NCBI GenBank assembly: GCA_032358255.1
Contig: JAULBX010028360.1
Location: 1 to 29,939, forward strand
Length of the DNA stretch: 29,939 nucleotides
Reading direction: 5' to 3'
From: Heterotrichella gracilis
Lineage: Eukaryota > Sar > Xanthophyceae > Tribonematales > Xanthonemataceae
The position numbers and the translations under genes are program-made. The notes beneath the pieces were generated by a model that saw nothing but the letters and a program-made list of their open reading frames with translations, made no database searches and had not been told where the DNA came from. Of the stretch, positions 10,258-20,407 are shown one piece after another (position 1 is the stretch's first letter; every line of letters starts with the position of its first letter).

Positions 10258-11132
10258 GGGAACGTGCTACTGATGGTTGCGAGTGAGGTGTTGGGGGTAG
10301 GCCTCTTGGCAGGAGTGTTCCTGACGGTTCTAGGGAGCCTGGTGCTGCTTGATTTGGGACGTCCTCTTGGCGGCGAGTCAACGCCCACCCCACCACCGCC
10401 TGAGAACAAAGGTAATTGGGATTGATATTGCTGCCTGCAAGTTGGCAGCGGTACAAACCAACCAAACCAGAATTCATGCCTTTGCTAAGCAGACCCTTTG
10501 CCTCCTGAAGTTGCTTGCCTTGGACATGACCAGACTGGTGCCGCCTAACAACCAAGAGGATACAGAGGATGGCGCCAGCTCACCTGTTATATGCGTGTGC
10601 CTATTGGCTGTGGGTTTAATCCATGCTTGAAATATTTGTGGTGTACACTGGTGGGTGATTGTAGTTCTGCCTCGTGTGGTGTGGTGCCTGTGTTGAAAAT
10701 AGGCTACTCAGTGCTACGTTTTTTGCCACTGTGTTTGTGAGCTTTTTGACGTTGAACAAACCTTCCGTTACGCAACAAACTCCCGCAAATGATTGGAACC
10801 TCGGCGAGGGTCCCTCGCCTGTGCTAGCGTGTTATTGGTGTATATAAGCACTAGTAGACGTCATACAACTGCCAAGAGTTTAAGCTTTTAGTTGTTGAAT
10901 GGTTTGCATCTGAAAGATGTATGTCCCTGAAGCCTTGTTGACACGCTTTGCACCTTCCTTTGTTTACAACCCGTTGGTCACACCTTGCAGAGGCGACCGT
11001 CGGGGGCCAACAGGGGGCACGGACACTGGGGCCGACCAACATAGTCATCTACACCACCCTACTCGGCTGCCTGACAGCGGTCCTAGCACAATTGCTGCTA
11101 CTGTTTTTGGGGAAAAAGGTCATCCCCACCAG
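10258..11132 (+). CDS. Small membrane protein, inverted paralogue of the 6709-7463 gene (partial)
   Basis: Exon A runs to 10411 (AACAAAG|GTAATT, phase 1). It encodes EVLGVGLLAGVFLTVLGSLV, LLDLGRPLGG and a Pro-rich linker, with only one residue changed in the helix relative to the other copy. Exon B, 10991-11132, is 142 nt, the same length as in the minus-strand copy. It encodes EATVGGQQGARTLG and a second helix around TTLLGCLTAVLAQLLLLFLG, and ends ACCAG|GTAC in phase 2. A TAG at 10255-10257 closes the frame upstream, so the acceptor is probably CCCTTAG before 10258 or the frame is damaged. Part of the intron beside exon A is also alignable between copies. Role unknown. Confidence 0.5.
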
Positions 11133-11485
11133 GTACCCACTGCGACAAGCTAGGTAGAGCCAACTGTGCATGCCATAATCGCACAAGATGTTATAACTCG
11201 CAAGGCATGCGCTGCATCATGCTCAGTGGTGCACATGCAACATATCGCAAGTGTGACTATGTTTCTTAAGAATAGTGGTGTTGCATCCCTGTGTGCGGGT
11301 CGCCGAGGGATGGACAAGGCCCTTGTGTTATGAGGTAGGCTATCTCATAGCACTTACAACGCAGGCTCAACAACACTGGCCTCGCCAACTTTTGCACCCA
11401 TGGCATATGTGGCACTAAACACGGTCATTCACAGCCCGGGGTAAGCGTTGTTCCTTGCAGATATTTGCTTACCAGCATCTGCCAG

Positions 11486-11615
11486 AAGCAGGAGCAACCT
11501 CCTTGTCATCCTCGCCCTTCTCATCCTGCATCATACGAAGGGGCACAACCGTGACATGCATAACAATTTGGCATCCCATGCTGCAATGAACCAACATGAG
11601 TTGGACTCTGAGTGA
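11486..11615 (+). CDS. Candidate last exon of the plus-strand membrane-protein gene
   Basis: An acceptor, ATCTGCCAG, at 11485 is in the phase left by the donor at 11132. It opens a 130-nt frame that starts with a basic-Ser segment, continues with the hydrophobic NLLVILALLIL, then a hydrophilic tail rich in His and Asn, and ends TGA at 11613-11615. Phase and hydrophobicity fit a third membrane helix. No equivalent was found in the other copy, so this rests on weak evidence. Confidence 0.3.
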
Positions 11616-11929
11616 CACAATGGGTGACACTATATACTTGCCTGTTGCTAACTTTTTCAAGCATTAGTACAAAATGCTAGACAGCTTAGGTCATAACTGT
11701 GCCTCCACTTACTTGCGGGCATCGTCATTTGCTCTTAAAACCACAGATTTCATGTTGATTATATGTTTATCTTATTGTGACTACAGGTGTGGAAAAGCAC
11801 CCCCTCCTCCGACACATTCAGGTGGAATCCACCGGGAGGTCCTCAAAGGCCTCCGCCAAAATAGTAAGATGGACAAAGGTGCGTTGTTGCCGGTCACAAC
11901 TGGTTGCTAGCTAGCCAGTCAGCTATGTT

Positions 11930-12489
11930 CAGGGTTGTGCGAATGCATATATTATTTGGCCATATACCAATATATACCAGTATATACAGTATATACCGGT
12001 ATTAAACCGTGTATATTTGAATTATCACAACAATGATGAATAACACTGAATTTAAATAGCTAACAAGCCCACTCAAACCCTTACAAGGCACTGCCGGACC
12101 AAAGGGCATGCATACACGATGCTCAAAGTGCCCGCAACACTAACTGACACCGAAGGGCCCCCTAGGCGCCCCGTCTACCTATCCTACCCCTTCACCGCTC
12201 CGGACATGGTCGCCTAACATTTGAATTCGAACTCGCAGTCAAATGCAAACAATGTGATTACGACGACTTGAGCATTTGCAGTTTTTGCGCTTAATACAGT
12301 CAGAGACGTCGTGGTTTACAAGCCGACAGCCGTCACCGACGGCGTCTGCGCGCTGCAGCGCTTAGAAAACCCTCAACGAGGGTGGTAGTCATATACCATA
12401 TACGGCAGCCTATTTTCTCATATAGAATCACATATTCCTGTACACATGGTATACGGTATTTGACCGTATATACAGTATGCACAACCCTA
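11930..12489. mobile_element. hAT-type MITE, copy 1, complete
   Basis: This 560-bp element starts CAGGGTTGTGC and ends GCACAACCCTA, giving short inverted repeats of the hAT form (YAGGG..). It is flanked by the 8-bp duplication GCTATGTT at 11922-11929 and 12490-12497, the length made by hAT transposases. Both subterminal zones are packed with GTATATAC-type palindromes. The centre is more GC-rich and includes CCGCTCCGGACATGGTC and CCGACGGCGTCTGCG. There is no open frame for a transposase, so it is non-autonomous. Confidence 0.85.
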
Positions 12490-12498
12490 GCTATGTTC

Positions 12499-14140
12499 AA
12501 TAATAAACCAAAATGGCATCCCTCTGATACGTGATATGGGGTGCTGTTGCTTTAGCTGAACATGAAATTGCAAAATTCGTACAAACTTTGGGTCCTGGCA
12601 AGTGGGCAAACCACATGGCACGTACACACGCACCACCACTACAGGCCAACCACCCAGCGCACGTTTCAACCATGTTGCAATACGCTACATGGCCCACAGT
12701 TGGCACACGAGGCTTCGAATCATAGCTTGCAAAACCCTTGTCCGGCAACTACCCCTCCATCAAACACGCATCGGATGCATCACATCAAAGCCTCTGTATG
12801 TGCAACTTGGAAACAACCCTGTACTGAAGCTGAGCTCAACCAACAGTGAACAACACTCCACTTTAAAAACAGCCTATGAGATGACGGGTGGACCGACTAG
12901 ACCGACGGGGAAAAAGTCTTAAAACCAAATTGCCCAACTACATGTTGGGATGCTCAGACGCTGGTCGGCTGTGGGCCCCACTTTCGGATGTGCTGTACCA
13001 GATGTGGATGAAGGCACCTAGTGGGGGTGGTGAGTCATGTCCCACTCTCGGTGGCAGGACCATCTTCCAAATTGCAGCTGCAAAGATGCCGGGAGGGGCT
13101 GCCCTGGGTAGGATGTGGCGCCCGGCTCCTCAAGTGCGCAGCCCAGTCTGCAGATCGCTTTTCAAATAATCGCTTTTCAAATAATTACCAAAAATTGCGC
13201 GTGCAGGCTGCTAGATGTTGGGGCAGATAAATATTGCAATTAAGGCTAGCAAGTCAGCTTAAATGCGACGTGAAAGTGCCACTAGTATGGCTAGGTGTGT
13301 GTCTAGTGGAATTTTCTGAAGAATGTTTGGAGTTGCTCACAAAGAGCTTTGGTGCCCACCACAACATGCAACGCGGCTTATCTAATAGATTGCAACTCTG
13401 TCTTGTTGTTTGGCAAGTTATGGATGTCCAAAGTTGTTTGTAGCGCGAGGTCGTCGGTTTTTCATGCATGCATCCAATGTGCCACGGGGGTGTATACGCC
13501 ATTGGATGTATATGCATACATACCACTTTTGATGGGCTATCCCACCTGTGCAGTCAAAGGGTACAAAAGGTAGCCTGTGCCGCATCTTTGTCTTATCTGA
13601 AGCTGCACCAGCGTGTTCAGCGGTGTTGGTTGGTAATGTGGCCCACACTCTGTTGGGTTCCCCACATTTCACAAGCAATGTCTTGAAAATTGTGAAAGGT
13701 AAGACTATCTCCTTGAGGAAGCTCAAATTTCCCAACTTCCGCTTAGCATTATGGTTGTAAGTAGTGTAAGGGGCTTGCAACCATATGGCAATATGCATAT
13801 TGTGGCCATTCAATAAAGCGAGCTGGGCGGGGAGGGGTGTATGGGAGGGTGAAGAAGGTGCTGAGGCGCAGCCGGGCCACCCCACATAGGACTTCTCAAA
13901 AACGGCCAAAGTCATGTTTCAATGACGATCGTTTGTACTTTGCAAAATGCTGCACTTCACAATTACGGCGTTGCGGCTTGATGTAATGCTAGACGTTCGT
14001 CTTACGGTTTACGTAATGCTAGTGGGTGACTTGCTACCTGCAAAATTGTAATGTTATAGCCTGAGTTTGGTGTTGGGCAAATGTGAGGATTGCCTCGGGT
14101 GAGCCACACACGTGTGCTAAATCAGCTCTTTTTAGGATCA
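12499..14140. other. No supported gene
   Basis: The longest frame is an ATG-started 165-codon frame on the minus strand (13915-13418). It shows no domain, and overlapping frames exist on both strands, so I do not call it a gene. A 15-bp tandem duplication, CGCTTTTCAAATAAT, lies near 13156-13185. Confidence 0.3.
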
Positions 14141-14141
14141 A

Positions 14142-14193
14142 CACCACCACCACCACTAACCACCACAACCACCACCACCACCACCACCATCAT
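14142..14193. repeat. CCA trinucleotide microsatellite
   Basis: Two runs of CCA repeats are interrupted by TAACCACCACAA. Confidence 0.8.
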
Positions 14194-14675
14194 TAGTGGA
14201 TCGGTGCACATGTGCACACATGTACTCCTACCAACCTCACCCTATTGCCATGTATACCCTCACCCCTTGTGCACCATATACCCCCCCCAAGAGTATTTCA
14301 GCAGACCTGGGGGAGTAACCTGTCTCACCCCCTCATACCTAACAAGTGTACCCCTTTAGAGCTGCCATTACCTCATTTGCTCTAATGCCCTTGGCAAGCA
14401 TCCTCACCATTATGCAGACTATTTATTAACCGTAATTCTCCTTGCTCACGCCTTCGTGTGCTAGGTATTGGTTTCTAAACCTCAATGTACATCAACAACC
14501 CTTATAACCCTTAGCAAAGACATGCAGCCAGAAAACTGTTGCAGAATTCAAGCGTGCACCAAGGGTTGGTCGTGTTTCGCAATACCCGTACATAATGGGC
14601 AAACATGGCTGTCGTGCGCCCTCAACTACAGCTGCGCAGTTACGTACACTACGAAATAAATAAATATATAACTAT

Positions 14676-14832
14676 GCAGCCTGTCTAGCCTGTCCTGGAA
14701 CAAGTTAAACAAGCGCGTTGATTAAGGGAAGAGGATTTAGCAGAGAGAAGGGCAATGCCCTCTTGTCCACTGTGTCCTCTACAATATTTGTTTGGTGCCC
14801 TCTTGAAGGGATAATTACCCTAGGAGTGCTGG
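14676..14832 (+). repeat. SINE-like dispersed repeat, diverged copy
   Basis: It matches the 1353-1520 element in order: GCAGCCTGT, GCGTTG, AGAGGATTTAGC, AGAGAAGGGCAATGCC, TTGTCC and a terminal AGGAGTGC. An AT-rich stretch precedes it, as in the first copy. I found no flanking direct repeat. Confidence 0.4.
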
Positions 14833-15433
14833 TTAGTGACGTTAACTATTCCCCGTCTAGATGTTTTCTGATTGTTGGTGTGCAGCTTAAAACAATATAT
14901 CTTGTGTAACCATTGAACCGATGTAAGGTGGATCTTGGTGAGTGTCTTTTCAGCCTGTGGCTCTGAGACTCCTGAAGCGGTGAGAGTTGTTAGGTTCTCG
15001 CTGTATACCGTACTGGCAAGAAAGGTTCAACCCAACCATTTTTACGAATGTTTTTTAACTGGTTTTTCATTTCAACCTGCACCAAAATTGGATCTCTTAG
15101 AATTTCAACTAGTTTTTAACATGAAATATGCTGCAAAGTGTTGGCTAGGCCTGCACACATGTGCTAACATTGCTGGAAGGGTTTTGCAGTGCATTACACG
15201 TGTCCAAAGCTTGGCGTATACATCAACAGTTATAAAATTAATGGCAATGCCTCAATATTGATGCCACATATATCCCATATAATGTAAGACTAAAACAACT
15301 GCATTCCTTATTCAAACGCGTACGCATGCCAAAGCAGCAACAACTGTCATAGGAGCATATAAATCACATCCACAGCCCTGTGAATGTTCAACTGTCTAGC
15401 ATGCCACAACATATGTAACCCCGGGTAGGCTAA
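14833..15433. other. No supported gene
   Basis: An open frame at 14935-15261 (plus) lacks an ATG start and any recognisable motif. The stretch separates the SINE-like copy from the transposase pseudogene. I found no terminal inverted repeat for the transposon here. Confidence 0.3.
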
Positions 15434-16553
15434 TTACTCGGCGTTGTCATATTCGCTCCTGCTGACGCTGTCGCCGCTGCTGTTGCTGCCGTAATCCACC
15501 ACCTCCTCAAACTCCCCCTCAGAGTCTCTCCACCCCTGCTCTGTATCATCACCACCAATCTCCCCTCCATCATCATCCTCGGCTGGCAGAATGGGCGCCA
15601 TTGACGGCTGTGCCACCACCACGCGAGCCAGCACTGACAGCGGCATCTCATCCTCCTCATCGTACACAACAGCACTTGCAGGCTTTTTGGGATCCTCGCC
15701 CACTGGCGCACTTTCATTGCCCCCAGACGGGAACAATTCCTTGCGCTCACGCTCAGCCGCCTCCTGCTGTGTGGCACTCTCCACTGCAGCAAGCAGCCCG
15801 CACTTTGCCCAGCCCTTCCGGATCATGTCCCCCTCCACCTTCAGGCTGTTGAAGGCCCCCATCAGCCACGCCCAGCGCCAGCTTAATGTCCTTTGCAGCT
15901 GTGCCCTTCACCAGCTCAGCCTCCACTTGCTTTGCTGCCCAGTCATGGGACTGCTTCTTGAGGGCATGCTTCAGTGGGCGCTGCAGCACCACGTCAGCAG
16001 GCTGGGCGATGCCGGTGCACCCACCTGGCACAAACAGTACCAGCAGGTCGGGGTGCGACTCCTTCATGTACGCCAGGAACTCCGCCCCTTGTGGACAGAC
16101 CAGCAGTCGATCAGGACAATGGCCTTATGTGTGGAACGCAGCGCTTGCGCGGCGCGTGCAGCTTGGACATATGGCACAATGATGTGCACCACATAGTCCT
16201 TCATGCTCTGCAGATCAGACCAGTGATTGGCCGTCTGTGTGATGTGCCAGCCTGCTGCCTCAGCCATCTCCAGCGCCTCCTTGGGTGGCAGCGGATTGCG
16301 CTTGCCTGTTGCCCGCTTGCCAGTGAAGATGAGCTGGAGCGGGCGTAACGCTCCAGAAGCAGCTGATGCAACCACCGCAGTGATCTGCTTCTTGTCCTCT
16401 TGTCCAGTGTCGGCAATGTCCTTCTTGTTCTTGACATCATATGTGCGCTCACCAGCTGCAAACACACACCACACAGTCAGTCGCGGCAAGCGTTAATTAT
16501 TGTTTACACAGCCCACAAAAGCAACAACACACACAGTCCCCACACAAGCAACA

Positions 16554-16571
16554 CACACACACACACACACT
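16554..16571. repeat. AC dinucleotide microsatellite in transposase intron
   Basis: An uninterrupted ACACAC run, with further imperfect CACA repeats on both sides. Confidence 0.8.
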
Positions 16572-17639
16572 CTCCTTGAAAGCAGGTGCTTGCATGCTAT
16601 CAATAACAACAACAAATGCAGCAAAAATATACTCATGATTTCGTAAATGTAAATCACACGTGTCTTAAAGAAATTGTCACAGCACGCACACACTTGTGGG
16701 CACACTTGTGGGCACATAGTGGATGCCAGTCTGGTCCCAATTGATGATGAGCTCAGCTGGGATGTCATACAGCTTGCACAGCAGGGCAACAAGGTGCACC
16801 ATGTCCTTCACAGCTGCTCATAGTTCTTGGGTAGCTTCTGAGCTGCAGTGGTGCCCTTCCTGAAGGTCCAGTTCATGTGCTTCCCCACCCACCAGGGGCA
16901 CCAGCGCAGGGTCACACGCAGCACACCACTGTTTTCCAGCAGGACGTCCGAGCACTGAACCCTCAACACGCCGAGGATGAGTGACCGCAGCACCACAGCG
17001 TTGAGGACAATGCCAGCCTCCCGCTGAGCTGTCAGCAGGCCCTTCAGGTGCTGCACAGTGTCTGGGTGACTGTCAAGAGCTGCACGCCGGCCTGGCCCAG
17101 GTCCTCAGCACGAGCCCCGTCGCAGCTTCTCCTTGGTGGCATGGGTGAGGGGAAAACCGTTGAATGGACTGGTGTCAGCGAACCAGCCAGCCACAGTGGC
17201 GTACTGCAGCTTGTCAAACATGCCCTTTACCTGGCCAGGGGCTGGCTGGTTTCTGATGCCTGTCCTGATAGACCTGGCTGTTCTGATAGCTTGCACAATC
17301 AGCGGCACATCGTCTGGGATTGCAAACCAGTTGCAATATCCGCCCCTACAATGGTAAAGGGGGCGTTAGCAGTCTGTTCCACAGTCTTTGCAACAACAGT
17401 GACACTCTTTCTGAACACTTAGTGAGACTCTCAGACAGTACACAGTGGGCACAATGCACATGTGTACCTTTCTTGCCCTTGCCCGTGTCCTTGCGCTTGC
17501 GCTTGCGCTTGGGTTTGGCCTCCTCCTGACCAGGGACGCTTGAAGGAGCAGTCAGATCCACCACTGGAACCAGTTGGGCAGTTGGTGCTCGTTGCTTCAT
17601 TGGCTTCTTGTCCTTGCCCCGCTGCCCACGTTTCCTGGC

Positions 17640-17703
17640 AGGTGGTGGTGCTGCTGCTGCTGCTGGCGCTGCTGGTGGCGCTGCTGCTGCTGCTGCTGCG
17701 CGT
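17640..17703. repeat. GCT/GGT triplet repeat in transposase exon 1
   Basis: On the minus strand this encodes the poly-Ala and Pro stretch of the transposase N-terminus. Confidence 0.75.
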
Positions 17704-18060
17704 TGCTCATCCTCCTTTTGATACCTTGCCTCAACTGCTTCAAAGTGTTCCTCCAAAGAGATGGGCTTGAAAAAGGCCTTCATGCTTCAGGCCAGCCCGG
17801 CACACAGATGCATGCATGCATGTCCCAAACCGCAGTTGTAGTTGGTACGGGCTACAGCAAGCCTAACAACGAGCTGTGTGGACCAGGAGGCACGGAATAC
17901 GGTCGAATACGACGTTGCAGTCGGTTTTGCTGATTATCGGCGCTAAAATCGGGTTTTTACGGGTTTCGATTGGCGGCGGCTTATTTTTAGCGGTTTCGAA
18001 CTTCAGTTGACCAATTTAAATATCACCATTTCTGGAGTTCAACCCAACTATTTTCAGATT

Positions 18061-18904
18061 TTATGAAGCTTTGTTGCCGGTACGGTATGGTTCTCCCACT
18101 GCAATCACCATGGTATTTCGGAATATGTGGTTTGGAGAGTATCCGCCAGCTTGAAGTATTTTCTCTAGGTTGTGCTGTTGTTCTAGTGCCTGCGTTTCTT
18201 GCTTGGTGATATTGGTGTCAGCAGCATATTTAGCATATTCAATTTCAATTATATGTACTTTGCGCTGTGGGATTGGCGGGGTCAACGTTTGATACAAGGA
18301 GACCATGTAGTTTTAAAGAAATCATGATGACGGCATCAATGCCGGGGAGGACTGATTTAGGAATATGCGCAAGTGGTTCAGTATGAAATCCTGCTTGAGC
18401 CATTTTTTCTGCGATGCCCACGTCGGCCATAATGAGGGCACCATCAAGCTGTTCATCAGCCACATTTTTCATTATGTGTCTAGCTGCCGCATTGTGTGGC
18501 TCAATCACAAGTTTCCTGATTGCAGGACATCCGCTCATGGAGTGATAGCCCCCGTCCATTGCCCCACATTGCATGCAGCTGGGTATTTATGTGTGTCCAA
18601 ATCTATATGCCAATTTACTAGTATATACAATAGGCCTCCATATCTGTACTAAATTATGTTCCCTTTTTGCAAATGAAATGGTTTTGTTGGTCATAAATTT
18701 GTGAGATATTTCTGGTATTGTTTGTGGGGCAATGTCCTTCAAGAGGTTGTAGTAAATGGTGACAGTGTTGGATTTGCCTAGTCTGTGGGTTTCCAGCAAG
18801 TGTGTTTTGAGTTGGCTGTTTAGCCCTTCAATGGGACGTGGACAGGGTGGTGTTTGGTTTGCATCCAATGGCTTGTCACGTACATCACGTACATGCCACA
18901 ACAT
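18061..18904 (-). pseudogene. 3' end of RLE-type non-LTR retrotransposon, frameshifted
   Basis: Three consecutive minus-strand frames (18904-18587, 18574-18245, 18306-18061) read as the C-terminus of a LINE polyprotein of the R2/NeSL/Dualen type. The first has IEGLNSQLKTH, TIYYNLLKDI and RPIVYTSKLAYRFGH, the segment before the zinc knuckle. The second has C..C..GGYHSMSGC, a likely CCHC knuckle, then EPHNAAARHIMKNV and GALIMADVG. The third has VHIIEIEY..AADTN and VIAVGEPYRTG, fitting the glutamate and end of the restriction-like endonuclease. The usual catalytic PD appears as GIDAV. Two frameshifts (near 18580 and 18280) and loss of everything upstream make it dead. The family call comes from remembered motifs, not a search. 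Confidence 0.65.
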
Positions 18905-18989
18905 GCCACCAAACCAATGTCATTTCCAACTATTTCAAGTGCTAGTGGGCATGCCATTCAGAGGTAGTGATTGGCTGTGTACTGATAAA

Positions 18990-19116
18990 ACAAGGTAGGT
19001 GCCTGATGGCAATATGGGATAGATAAGAGGGCTTGATGGCGATACTGATTGAAACAAATGAGCGCCTGGTGGCGAGACTGGGTTGGACAAGTGAGCGCCT
19101 GATGGCACAACTGATT
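18990..19116. repeat. Degenerate minisatellite, about 33-bp unit
   Basis: About four diverged units share GCCTGATGGC or GCCTGGTGGC followed by a CTGATTGGA-like tail. On the minus strand the unit keeps one open frame that reads as 10-11-residue repeats such as PSGAHLSNPVS and PPGAHLFQSVS. Confidence 0.6.
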
Positions 19117-19261
19117 GGAAGCCCGAGGGTTGGCCCACTATGGCAATATGTTTATATGGGGTTCTCAGTATGGTAGCAGTATATACAACATTAACATGAA
19201 TTAGAGAATAAAAATGCATACTTTCATTCCTTTATCATTAAAGGATTTTTAGAGGAAGGGA

Positions 19262-19293
19262 GGGGTGGGTCTGAGGCACCATACTGCCATAAT
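19262..19293. repeat. Left arm of a 30-bp inverted repeat pair
   Basis: It contains TCTGAGGCACCATACT, and its reverse complement recurs at 20001-20030 with few changes. The pair encloses the telomere-like repeats and a MITE, so it may be the termini of an older host element. Confidence 0.5.
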
Positions 19294-19303
19294 ACCATAC
19301 CAG

Positions 19304-19384
19304 CCCTAAAGTCTAAAACCCTAAAATCTTTAATTACTAAACCTTAAACCCTAACCCTTAAAACCCTAAACCCTAACCCTAAAG
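19304..19384. repeat. Interstitial telomere-like repeats
   Basis: A degenerate run of CCCTAAA, CCCTAA and CCTTAAA units. Read on the minus strand it is TTTAGGG-like, the plant and many-algae telomere type. It is too short and irregular to be an active telomere. Confidence 0.65.
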
Positions 19385-19403
19385 TCACTTTATGGGTGGT
19401 TTC

Positions 19404-19986
19404 TAGGGTTGCGAATACCGTATATACGCCCGTATACCGTATATACGCTTATACCGTATATATATACGCTTATACCGTATATATACGGTATATGACAAAA
19501 TTGGGTGGCATATACCGTATATGGCGTACACCCTTATCGAGGGTTTTCTGACCGTTTCAGCGCGTCGACGCCGTTCGGCGCCGGCCGCTTTCACGTAAAC
19601 CACTCGTTTCGGACCCATTTAAGCACTTAGAACGCAAATTGTTACCCACGTGGAACCAGATCAGTAATGTGCATTTGCCCGGTGATTATTTACTTTCGTT
19701 TTTAATGCTACGGCCATTTCCGGAGTGGTGGGAGGGGGCGACAGATGGTTGAGCGACGTTTATGCATGCCCTCTGGCCTGTGATGGGCCCTCTGGTCGCT
19801 GGTGTGCCTTGCAAGGGTTTGAGTGGGCTATATCAGGGCTATGTAGCTGTTTACTGAAATAATAAATTCAATATTGTAATATTTAAAATATATACGCTTC
19901 ATTAATCTGTATATACGCGTATATACGGTATATACCAGTATATACCAGTATATGGCCAAAAACATATACGCATTCGCGCAACCCTA
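19404..19986. mobile_element. hAT-type MITE, copy 2, complete, inverted relative to copy 1
   Basis: 583 bp from TAGGGTTGCG to CGCAACCCTA, flanked by the 8-bp duplication GTGGTTTC (19396-19403 and 19987-19994). Both ends are rich in GTATATAC palindromes, and the core contains CGACGCCGTTCGGCGCC. Its right part, read in reverse, matches copies 1 and 3. It has no transposase frame. Confidence 0.85.
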
Positions 19987-20000
19987 GTGGTTTCAGGTCC

Positions 20001-20030
20001 AATATGGTAGTATGGTGCCTCAGACCACCC
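20001..20030. repeat. Right arm of the 30-bp inverted repeat pair
   Basis: Its reverse complement contains TCTGAGGCACCATACTACC, matching the left arm at 19262-19293. A poly-C tract follows immediately. Confidence 0.5.
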
Positions 20031-20073
20031 CCCCCCCCATTTTTGGGGCTAATGTGGTGCCCCCCCCCCCCCA
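20026..20073. repeat. Two poly-C tracts
   Basis: Runs of about a dozen or more C lie on either side of ATTTTTGGGGCTAATGTGGTG. Such tracts are prone to length error in sequencing. Confidence 0.7.
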
Positions 20074-20224
20074 CCACACACATCCTACCCTACTGCCATA
20101 TTGCCATATAACTGTAGACATGAAGGGAAATAGGGCATGTGTGCAAGACACCATATCACCATACCACCATAGTAGTTTGCTATGGCATAATCAACACAAT
20201 ATATATAGAGGTAAGTGACAATAT

Positions 20225-20315
20225 GTTCCTTACTGGCTAAATATTGGCCAATACTGGCTAAATACTGGCCAATATCATATAAATATTGGGTATTTTTTTG
20301 TTTAAATATTGGCCA
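20225..20315. repeat. Short tandem repeats of the ACTGGCTAAATATTGGCCAA type
   Basis: A unit of about 20 bp, ACTGGCTAAATAYTGGCCAA, recurs two to three times with decay, rich in TTGGCCAA palindromes. Confidence 0.5.
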
Positions 20316-20407
20316 AATATTCTTAGCCGGTATACACCTCCTGCTATACTGGGCCATTTGTCGGAAGCCTAGGGTGGATTGGGAGAAGCCCGGGGAAAGC
20401 CCACACG

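Larger units (their letters stand above)
15434..17783 (-). pseudogene. pogo/Tigger-like (DDE_1) transposase, frameshifted
   Basis: Starts ATG at 17783 with MKAFFKPISLEEHF, then an Ala/Pro-rich low-complexity stretch and the basic KPKRKRKRKDTGKGKK, possibly a nuclear signal; exon 1 appears to end at 17468. Exon 2 begins near 17345. The catalytic core is recognisable: INWDQTG near 16730-16745 (first Asp), IVLIDCWSVHKG near 16085-16120 (second Asp) and GIAQPADV near 15990-16010 (third acidic residue, Asp). The DDE_1 hallmark KKQITAVV..PLQLIFTGK lies between. An intron containing an AC microsatellite separates the first Asp from the rest. The frame is broken near 17120, 16810, 16090 and 15855, the last three where G runs or short repeats differ from what the frame needs. 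The tail is acidic (DEEDEMPL). An intact copy would cut and paste DNA; this one cannot. I found no terminal inverted repeats. Confidence 0.75.

Noticed and set aside
11921-12498. Reading the MITE flanks as a 10-bp duplication (AGCTATGTTC), as for a Mutator-type element
   Set aside because: The second copy supports only 8 bp (GTGGTTTC) with TAGGG..CCCTA ends. The extra matching bases in copy 1 coincide with the terminal nucleotides, so hAT fits better.
13418-13915. 165-codon ATG frame on the minus strand
   Set aside because: It has no recognisable domain, overlapping frames of similar length exist on the other strand, and there is no conserved copy or splice evidence.
14935-15261. 108-codon frame on the plus strand
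   Set aside because: It lacks an ATG start and recognisable motifs, and the region is repeat-like AT-rich DNA.
15591-16348. Long plus-strand frames (up to 201 codons) across the transposase
   Set aside because: They are antisense shadows of the GC-rich transposase coding strand, which carries the DDE motifs.
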